A stretch of 29,297 nucleotides of DNA, taken from Candidatus Altarchaeota archaeon. Its GTDB lineage: Archaea > SpSt-1190. Numbering within the stretch: the stretch's first letter is position 1; each line of letters starts with the position of its first letter. The notes beneath the pieces are model-generated. The model made no database searches. It saw only the letters and a list, made by a program, of their open reading frames with translations, and was not told the DNA's origin. The stretch is taken from NCBI GenBank assembly GCA_030590165.1, contig JAUUZA010000005.1, positions 1-29,297 of the forward strand. Reading direction: 5' to 3'. Below, in pieces: positions 24,012 to 29,297 of this stretch. Made by a program: the position numbers and the translations under genes.

Positions 24012-24855
24012 GAATTATGAAGAAATACGATTATTGGAAGAAGGAAAGAAACTTTTTGATACTGTTAGTTATTTTCCCATACCTCAAGTAGTTATTGAAA
24101 CTAATGGAAAAGGTTCTGAATTGACTTTTAAAAATAAAAAACTAATAAATTATGATGTTATTTTACCTAGAATTCCGAGAACTTACAAAAATTTTGGAAC
24201 TTCAATTATTGAAGCTTTGTACGCTTCAGGAAAATCCTTACCACTTGAACCTTGGTCAATAATTGCATCTCATAATAAATTTTTAACCTTGGTGCGACTT
24301 GCTGAAAAAGGAATTCCCGTTCCTGAGACTCACCTTTCACTTAAACGTTCAGTTCTTGAGAGTGTATTTGATGATATGACTTATCCTCTTGTTTTGAAAT
24401 TACTTTATGGTTCAAAAGGAGTCGGAGTTATGTTTGCCGATTCGAAGCAATCAGCAATAAGTATAATGGATGCACTTGAGCGATTTGATGAACCAATGTT
24501 TGTTGAAAGTTTTATTCCACCGGGAAATGAAGATATCCGTGCTTATGTAATAGGAAATAAAGTTGTTGCAAGTATGAAGCGTGTTGCTCATGAAGAGGAA
24601 AGGCGTGCAAATATTGGAATGGGCGGTGAAGGTTTTCCGTATAAACTTACAACTGAAGAAAAAAAATTAGCAATTAAATCTGCAAAAGCAATGGGAACGC
24701 AAATTTGTGGTGTTGATATTATGTCTAGTCCCGACGGTCCTGTAATTATTGAAACAAATGTGAATGCACAGTTTCAAGGAATTGAAAAAGCAACTAAAAA
24801 AAATATAGCAAAAAAAATTCTTACATATGTTAAAGGTAGAGTACATGAAAAGTAA
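23980..24855 (+). CDS. RimK-like ATP-grasp ligase
   Basis: RimK-family ATP-grasp ligases form amide bonds between a carboxylate and an amino acid: glutamate onto ribosomal protein S6 in bacteria, or steps in lysine/arginine, coenzyme F420 and tetrahydromethanopterin pathways in archaea. The 291 residues contain the ATP-binding Lys in YPLVLK140, the Gly-rich loop YGSKGVG (143-149), VESFIPPGNEDIRAYVIG (175-192), basic MKR and GEGFP segments, and Mg ligands Asp246, Glu258 and Asn260 in CGVDIM and IIETN, all intact. An N-terminal pre-ATP-grasp domain occupies about 1-95. It is the middle gene of a three-gene overlapping cassette. No substrate can be deduced, and a role in protein tagging is only one possibility. 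Confidence 0.9.
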   Translation: MKLAILGPLSRNYEEIRLLEEGKKLFDTVSYFPIPQVVIETNGKGSELTFKNKKLINYDVILPRIPRTYKNFGTSIIEALYASGKSLPLEPWSIIASHNKFLTLVRLAEKGIPVPETHLSLKRSVLESVFDDMTYPLVLKLLYGSKGVGVMFADSKQSAISIMDALERFDEPMFVESFIPPGNEDIRAYVIGNKVVASMKRVAHEEERRANIGMGGEGFPYKLTTEEKKLAIKSAKAMGTQICGVDIMSSPDGPVIIETNVNAQFQGIEKATKKNIAKKILTYVKGRVHEK

Positions 24856-25555
24856 ATGGCTAAATCGGCTAATTGAGTATGGCAGTTATGGTGACGCCCC
24901 TATTGTTTTTATTGCGCCTCATGAAGGGGGTGAATTAATAAAAATTGATGTTGGTGAGTCTAAACAAATTGTAGAAATAAGTGAGAGAGGAACAGGTTAT
25001 TTAGTTAAGTTAGCCGCAAAACAAATTGGAGCTACTTTTATTATTAATCAAGTTCCACGTATTCAAGCTGATTTTGCGAGAGATCCAAAGCTTTTAGGAA
25101 AAGGAGAAATTTTTAGATATTTTTTACTTGGAAAACGGCGTGAACTTAAGTGTCACATTAATAATAATTATTTGAATCTAATGGAACGATTTCATGGATT
25201 AATTGAAAAATTAAATCCTTCTTTTATAATTGATTTTCACAGAATGAGTAGTGAAGATATTGATATTAGGCTTGGATTTGGTGTTGGTCGTAAGTATATT
25301 GGAGGGAGTGAAAATGCACTTGACTTTAGGAAAAGAATATTTAATAAATCAAATTTTGATGATTTAAAAATTATGATAAGTAAACGAGTTCTTGCTGGGG
25401 AGAGTGAATTTATTCTTAATAAACATCACAAAGGAAGACGAGCGGCTTTAGTTGAATTTAGTTCTCAAAGGGGATTTGATTTGGAAAAAGGTAAAATTTC
25501 TGCTCGATATGAAACTTTTGTAAAAAAATTAGCGGAAGTTTCAAATGAATTTTAA
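24845..25555 (+). CDS. N-formylglutamate amidohydrolase-like metalloprotein
   Basis: A 236-residue soluble protein that resembles the N-formylglutamate amidohydrolase (FGase, Pfam PF05013) fold, related to M14-type zinc carboxypeptidases. An early PHEGGE box (His26, Glu27 and Glu30) follows a hydrophobic strand, then ADFARDPKLL in place of the family Asp-Arg segment, HINNNYLNLMERFHGLIEKL, the second metal/His strand FIIDFHRMS, and a late LVEFSSQRGF with the conserved Glu. Such enzymes hydrolyse amide bonds next to glutamate-like groups. The start is taken as ATG 24845 (ATG 24827 is an alternative adding six residues), overlapping the RimK-like gene. It ends 2 nt from the convergent AP endonuclease. 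The match is at fold level and the activity is inferred. Confidence 0.65.
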   Translation: MKSKWLNRLIEYGSYGDAPIVFIAPHEGGELIKIDVGESKQIVEISERGTGYLVKLAAKQIGATFIINQVPRIQADFARDPKLLGKGEIFRYFLLGKRRELKCHINNNYLNLMERFHGLIEKLNPSFIIDFHRMSSEDIDIRLGFGVGRKYIGGSENALDFRKRIFNKSNFDDLKIMISKRVLAGESEFILNKHHKGRRAALVEFSSQRGFDLEKGKISARYETFVKKLAEVSNEF

Positions 25556-25557
25556 AT

Positions 25558-26316
25558 TTAATCTAAATCTATTATTATTCCGACGGGAACATGGTCTGAA
25601 CCGAGCGTATCACCTAAAATAAAAGCTTTTTTTAAATTAGTTGAAATTTGTTTTGAAATAGTAAAATAGTCAATACGCCACCCAATATTTTTATGTCTAG
25701 CATTCGATCGATAAGACCACCAGCTATATTGAATTTTTTTTGGGTGAAGATAACGAAAGGTATCAATTTGATTTTGTTTCAAAAAAGAAGTCATCCAATC
25801 TCTTTCATTTTGAGTGAATCCCGGATTGGTTTTATTTTGTTTAGGTCTTGCAATATCAATTTCTTGATGAGCAACATTAAAATCACCACAAATAATTACT
25901 GGCTTTTTCTTTTCAAGTTTTTTGACGTGATTTAATATTGCATTATTAAAATCAAGTTTAAAATCTAATCTCTTGAGACCGTGTTGTGAATTGGGAAAAT
26001 AAGCAGTAATAAAAAAGAAAGTTTCAAATTCTGCAGTTATCACTCTTCCCTCTCTATCAAATTTTTCAACTCCCATTCCATTTATTACTTTTAATGGTTT
26101 TTTCTTTGAAAGAAAGGCAGTTCCGGCGTATCCTTTTTTTTCGGCAGCATTCCAAAATAAAAAATAATTAGAGAAAGTTTTAGGAAGCTCAGGTTTTTCA
26201 TCAAATTTAATTTCTTGAAAACCAATTATGTCGGGAGATTCCCTTTCTAAGAAGCAATAGAGACCTTTCTTAATACTAGCTCTCCAACCGTTAACATTCC
26301 ATGATAGAAGCTTCAC
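25558..26316 (-). CDS. xth: AP endonuclease / exodeoxyribonuclease III (xth family)
   Basis: Cuts the DNA backbone 5' of abasic sites in base-excision repair. The 252-residue protein has the full ExoIII/APE1 motif set: LLSWNVNGWRA at the N-terminus, IGFQEIKF with the metal-binding Glu, ITAYFPNSQHG, GDFNVAHQEIDIA, FTQNERDWM, YSWWSYRSNARHKNIGWRID, and the catalytic SDHVPVG near the end. The length is normal. The start is GTG 26316, supported by minus-strand CCTTATTAAG (26336-26345) about 24 nt upstream. It is divergent from the surface-protein operon and convergent with the RimK cassette. Confidence 0.95.
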   Translation of the reverse strand: MKLLSWNVNGWRASIKKGLYCFLERESPDIIGFQEIKFDEKPELPKTFSNYFLFWNAAEKKGYAGTAFLSKKKPLKVINGMGVEKFDREGRVITAEFETFFFITAYFPNSQHGLKRLDFKLDFNNAILNHVKKLEKKKPVIICGDFNVAHQEIDIARPKQNKTNPGFTQNERDWMTSFLKQNQIDTFRYLHPKKIQYSWWSYRSNARHKNIGWRIDYFTISKQISTNLKKAFILGDTLGSDHVPVGIIIDLD

Positions 26317-26374
26317 ATAGATGGGAAAAGAAGAGCTTAATAAGGCTTATTTATCTACCTTCATGATTATTATT
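26317..26374. promoter_or_regulatory. Back-to-back promoters, xth and surface-protein operon
   Basis: CCTTATTAAG on the minus strand (26336-26345) serves the xth GTG. GCTTATTTATC on the plus strand (26345-26355) is about 25 nt before the GTG at 26375. The two boxes meet within 20 bp. The plus-strand box places the surface-protein start at 26375, not at the upstream ATGs (26321, 26363). Confidence 0.55.
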
Positions 26375-27898
26375 GTGAGAAAACAACTCTTCATTTTATT
26401 GTTTATTTTTTTGTTTTCAATAGTCAGTGCTTATGAAATAGACATTCAAACAAATTCAAGTGTTTATGCTCATGAATCTTTCAATATCAAGGCATATGTT
26501 ACTGATGAAAGTGTTCCTGTTTCTAATCCAGATTGTTATATTGAATTTTATTTAGATGATGATTTAATTCAGGAAGATAATATGGCGGCATATGAAGAAT
26601 ACGCCCAGACCATAGGAAGTTTTTCTTCAGAAGGAAGTTATGAAGTGAATGTCTCGTGTTATGGAGTTTCTAAAATTACCAACATTGAAGTAATTTCTAA
26701 TTCAGATTCACATCTTAGTGTATCTGGGGGAAATTCATTGAACGACATTGCATATCTCACTATGACTTATGAAGATAGATATGATTCTCCAATAAATTCA
26801 GCAGATTGTTCTGGAAGTGTTTATATTGATGATGATTTCTTTAAGAGCGTAACATTATATTTTATAGGTTCAGGAACATATTCTGGAAATTTTATAGTTG
26901 ATGAAGTTGGGGATTACAGGGTTTCTATAACTTGTTCTGCTTCGTCATATTCAGATTCAAGAGATATTGAGACTTTTTCACTTTCTGCAATTCCTGTTTC
27001 TATATCTATTAGTAACCCAACATTAACAGGCAATTTTGGAGATACTGTAAATACAGATATAACAATAAGTCCGTCAACCACTATTTGCACTTCTAATTAT
27101 GGGACGTTAACAAAAAAATATTCAACACGATATTCATTGAGTGTTCCTTTGGATTTTATTGATATTAAATCTGTTATTATAAGTTGTTCTGCTCCAGAGC
27201 ATTTGAGTCATTCAAAAACAATTTCCATTAATTCAAAGAAATTAAATACACAACTTGAAGTAAAAATTACTCCTGAAATAATTTATTCTTTCCAATTATT
27301 TTCCATATATCCAAATTTCTATGATGTTTATGGGAGGCCTGTTTATGATGCGTCGTGTATAATAACTGCAGATATTTCGTCAACAGACGTGAAAAGCTTT
27401 CAAGGGGCAGTTTTTGGCGCTCCTGTTGGACCAAGTGATTTAGAAGTGGGAATTATATGTTCAAAATTTGGTTATGAACAAATAAATAAAAAATTTAAAC
27501 TAAAAATAGTTCCCATTCCTCTTTATGGAACGCTTCAATTTCCTGAAAAAGTTAAACAAGAGGAAAATTTTGATTTTGTTATGACTCTAAATCCAAGAAT
27601 AAATGCAAATTGTTCTCTTGAAGGAAAAATAAATTCGAGGGCTGGGAGTGTTTCTCAACGCATTAGTAAAAAAATTAATTTGAATGGACGTGGTAAAATT
27701 GAATTACAATTGAACGGTTCTGGAACTTTTGAGTTTGAGGTATCTTGTTCTCCAACTGGATATACTGTTTTTAAAGAGGAAGGCGAGATTGAAATTACGC
27801 TTTTGTCTAATGACGAAGAAATAAAAGCGACATTAATTTTAACTGTGCTGACAATAATTCTTGCAGCAGGATTCATGCTGATTAGGAAGTGGTTATGA
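26375..27898 (+). CDS. Secreted surface protein with five Cys-paired Ig-like repeats and C-terminal anchor
   Basis: From GTG 26375 the 507-residue product begins with a clear signal peptide (RKQLFILLFIFLFSIVSA, cleavage before YE). Its start is supported by a TATA box 25 nt upstream; longer starts add a non-signal-like prefix. The body contains five successive beta-rich units of about 80-100 residues. Each has a Cys pair: PDCYIEF...VSCYG, ADCSGSV...ITCSA, TICTSN...ISCSA, DASCIIT...IICSK and NANCSLE...VSCSP. The spacing fits Ig-like domains with one disulfide each. A C-terminal helix (ATLILTVLTIILAAGFMLI) and RKWL form a membrane anchor with a short basic tail. The family is not named; adhesin or envelope scaffold is plausible. 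The stop overlaps the next gene (ATGA). Confidence 0.8.
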   Translation: MRKQLFILLFIFLFSIVSAYEIDIQTNSSVYAHESFNIKAYVTDESVPVSNPDCYIEFYLDDDLIQEDNMAAYEEYAQTIGSFSSEGSYEVNVSCYGVSKITNIEVISNSDSHLSVSGGNSLNDIAYLTMTYEDRYDSPINSADCSGSVYIDDDFFKSVTLYFIGSGTYSGNFIVDEVGDYRVSITCSASSYSDSRDIETFSLSAIPVSISISNPTLTGNFGDTVNTDITISPSTTICTSNYGTLTKKYSTRYSLSVPLDFIDIKSVIISCSAPEHLSHSKTISINSKKLNTQLEVKITPEIIYSFQLFSIYPNFYDVYGRPVYDASCIITADISSTDVKSFQGAVFGAPVGPSDLEVGIICSKFGYEQINKKFKLKIVPIPLYGTLQFPEKVKQEENFDFVMTLNPRINANCSLEGKINSRAGSVSQRISKKINLNGRGKIELQLNGSGTFEFEVSCSPTGYTVFKEEGEIEITLLSNDEEIKATLILTVLTIILAAGFMLIRKWL

Positions 27899-28326
27899 TG
27901 TTAGGGGATTTATTCGGAGTTATGCTTGAACATTCATTCTTGATGATAATTTTTCTTGTGGATTTATTCATTATTTTTGCTATTATTTCATTTATTTTTG
28001 GTAAGATATATGGGACGAAGCGACCGGATAGGTTTATTTTATTATTTTTGAAACGATTTGCCATGAGACATCGTGTTGGCACGCCTAAAAATATGAAAGA
28101 ACTTTATGATTATGCCCTTGATATTTATATTAAAAAAGGGATAATTTCTCGTAGAGATGGGACTGGATTTAAAGCCAGAAGAAAAATTCTTGAAAAAATT
28201 GAGGACAAAGAAAAAGAAATAATTAAATCAATTTTTGACGGTTTTGAAGCTACAAAATATGGAGGAGGACTTTTGAATGAGAAAGAGCTTATTTCTTATT
28301 TGCTTAATCAGCTTAGTAATGTTTAA
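27895..28326 (+). CDS. Small membrane-anchored protein in the surface operon
   Basis: A 143-residue protein with one long N-terminal hydrophobic region (FLMIIFLVDLFIIFAIISFI, roughly residues 14-36), then a basic cytosolic domain (RPDRFILLFLKRFAMRHRVG, KNMKELYDYALDIYIKKGII) that is predicted helical. The start is ATG 27895, overlapping the preceding stop (ATGA); ATG 27898 or GTG 27889 are alternatives. Its 3' end overlaps the next gene by 50 nt. The family is not recognised. Its place between two anchored exoproteins suggests a membrane partner for them. Confidence 0.75.
   Translation: MMLGDLFGVMLEHSFLMIIFLVDLFIIFAIISFIFGKIYGTKRPDRFILLFLKRFAMRHRVGTPKNMKELYDYALDIYIKKGIISRRDGTGFKARRKILEKIEDKEKEIIKSIFDGFEATKYGGGLLNEKELISYLLNQLSNV
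28261..28268 (+). promoter_or_regulatory. Strong Shine-Dalgarno for the third operon gene
   Basis: GGAGGAGG lies 8 nt before the ATG at 28277 and inside the preceding gene. It fixes the start and explains translation despite a 50-nt overlap. Confidence 0.7.
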
Positions 28327-29275
28327 TGTATCTGCAACCTTTGTTGTTCCAGGTTCTAATGAAACAGTTTATGCTGCCTCTTTTCTTCCCTCAGCACTTC
28401 TTGAGCTTGAAAATCAAAGTAAATTTGTTTTGTTTAATGAAGAAGGATTTCCATATGGATTTATTGATGATGGTAGTTTTGTGACTTCTCTTCAATATGG
28501 AAATTTAACAATTTTACCTTATTTAGGTGAAGATAGTGTAGTTATTGGAAGTTCTTCTTTGGAGAGCGCTTCGCTTGATATTGCATCCTTACGAAATGAA
28601 TATGGAGAAGAAATTGATTGGGATTTGTTGCGAGAAAATGATTTTTCAAAATATGCTTATTATTCACAGCGTTATGACGATTTAGAAGATTTTCTCAAAG
28701 AAGGTCTTGGGGTGGACACAAAACAGAAATCAATTGATTTTATGAATGAATTAAATCCCTCTGCTCTAAATGATTTGAATAATGTTTTTGAAGCGTTGGA
28801 AGATCAAGCGATTGGTAATTCACACTATGATGAGCTTCTTGACGTATTAAATAAAATGAATAATGAAGATTTAAGTAAATATTTAGATGAGGAAACATTA
28901 TCAAAAGTGAATGAATTTATGGATGATTTAAAAACAGATCTCGCGAAAGATTTGTTAAAAAATATTATAGATAATGTGGGAAAAGATGAACTTAAACTTT
29001 TGTATGATTTAATGAAGCAAATTGATCCAAGTATTTTATTTGATATTGCAAAGGAGTATACACGAAAATTAGCAAGTGATGGGACACTTGATAAAATTGG
29101 AGAGACTCTTAAAGATTTAGAAATAAGTAGTGAGATTAAAAAAACTTTTGCTGAAGGAACTAAAAATTTCTTGAAAAATACTTTGTGGGATATTCTTCCA
29201 AAAAATATATCATATTATTTATTAGCTCTTGCAGTTTTGATTTTTACACTTTCTTTAAGGAGGGTAGGTGGATGA
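28277..29275 (+). CDS. Secreted helical protein with C-terminal membrane anchor
   Basis: A 332-residue protein with a signal peptide (MRKSLFLICLISLVMFNVSA), a short beta-like N-terminal part up to about residue 100, then a long, acidic, helical region (for example SIDFMNELNPSALNDLNNVF, NKMNNEDLSKYLDEETLSKV, LKNIIDNVGKDELKLLYDLM). It ends in a membrane helix (ISYYLLALAVLIFTLSL) and RRVGG. The helical region may hold degenerate repeats of about 35-40 residues. The start is set by a strong Shine-Dalgarno (GGAGGAGG). The stop overlaps the next start (ATGA). The family is unknown. Confidence 0.78.
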   Translation: MRKSLFLICLISLVMFNVSATFVVPGSNETVYAASFLPSALLELENQSKFVLFNEEGFPYGFIDDGSFVTSLQYGNLTILPYLGEDSVVIGSSSLESASLDIASLRNEYGEEIDWDLLRENDFSKYAYYSQRYDDLEDFLKEGLGVDTKQKSIDFMNELNPSALNDLNNVFEALEDQAIGNSHYDELLDVLNKMNNEDLSKYLDEETLSKVNEFMDDLKTDLAKDLLKNIIDNVGKDELKLLYDLMKQIDPSILFDIAKEYTRKLASDGTLDKIGETLKDLEISSEIKKTFAEGTKNFLKNTLWDILPKNISYYLLALAVLIFTLSLRRVGG

Positions 29276-29297
29276 AAAAGAAATTTAAGGAATTTAC
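29272..29297 (+). CDS. Start of the fourth gene of the surface operon (cut by window edge)
   Basis: ATG at 29272 overlaps the preceding TGA (ATGA) and follows an AGGAGGGTAGGTGG tract at 29258-29271, a good Shine-Dalgarno region. Only the first eight codons (MKKKFKEF) are visible, so the product is unknown, but the coupling shows that the operon continues. Confidence 0.5.

Noticed and set aside
26321-26374. ATG codons at 26321 and 26363 as starts of the Ig-repeat surface protein
   Set aside because: They lie upstream of, or too near, the TATA box at 26345-26355. The GTG at 26375 directly begins a typical signal peptide 25 nt after the box.

Overview
The window looks like a compact, AT-rich archaeal chromosome segment, most likely from a reduced-genome (DPANN-type) lineage; I cannot fix the phylum. 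The archaeal signs are SRP54, RNA polymerase subunit H (Rpb5 C-terminal type), archaeal-type ProRS and IleRS, an archaeal SepF, archaeal Elp3, a HerA-type ATPase, and TATA boxes centred about 23-26 nt upstream of many start codons, which implies leaderless mRNAs. Genes are almost back to back, no gene-free stretch exceeds about 120 bp, and a 5S rRNA gene stands alone with no 16S or 23S nearby. I found no tRNA, CRISPR array, transposase or integrase.

Left part (1-7116, plus strand): the 3' end of a large secreted surface protein with a C-terminal membrane anchor; an SRP54 with an unusually short G domain and a C-terminal GMK repeat; a small polytopic membrane protein; and isoleucyl-tRNA synthetase. 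A probable C/D-box sRNA (7038-7116) lies in the convergent gap before argS. Middle part (7116-19721): argS, a HerA-like ATPase, a membrane protein, a WecB-type epimerase coupled to a small helical protein, sepF, prolyl-tRNA synthetase downstream of two orphan genes, an Elp3 lacking the usual N-terminal region, a half-size EamA protein, a SAP-like/RpoH fusion followed by trmO, and a histidine phosphatase.

Right part (19722-29297): the 5S rRNA gene and inorganic pyrophosphatase on the minus strand, then a two-gene 2-oxoacid:ferredoxin oxidoreductase (korA-korB). Next is a tight three-gene cassette made of an ATP-grasp pseudoenzyme, an intact RimK-like ATP-grasp ligase and an N-formylglutamate-amidohydrolase-like protein. 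An AP endonuclease (minus strand) follows. The window ends with an overlapping operon of surface and membrane proteins, starting with a protein of five Cys-paired Ig-like repeats, whose fourth gene is cut by the window edge.

Functionally the region mixes translation and tRNA maturation (ileS, argS, proS, elp3, trmO, a possible methylation guide RNA, 5S), protein export (srp54), cell division (sepF), ferredoxin-linked metabolism (korAB), DNA repair (xth) and cell-surface construction. The best candidate for an undescribed system is the RimK cassette at 23085-25555. It pairs a ligase that could add amino acids to a protein or small molecule with a degenerate ATP-grasp partner and an amidohydrolase that could remove or process the added group. 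This is inference from gene content and overlap; no substrate can be read from the sequence.
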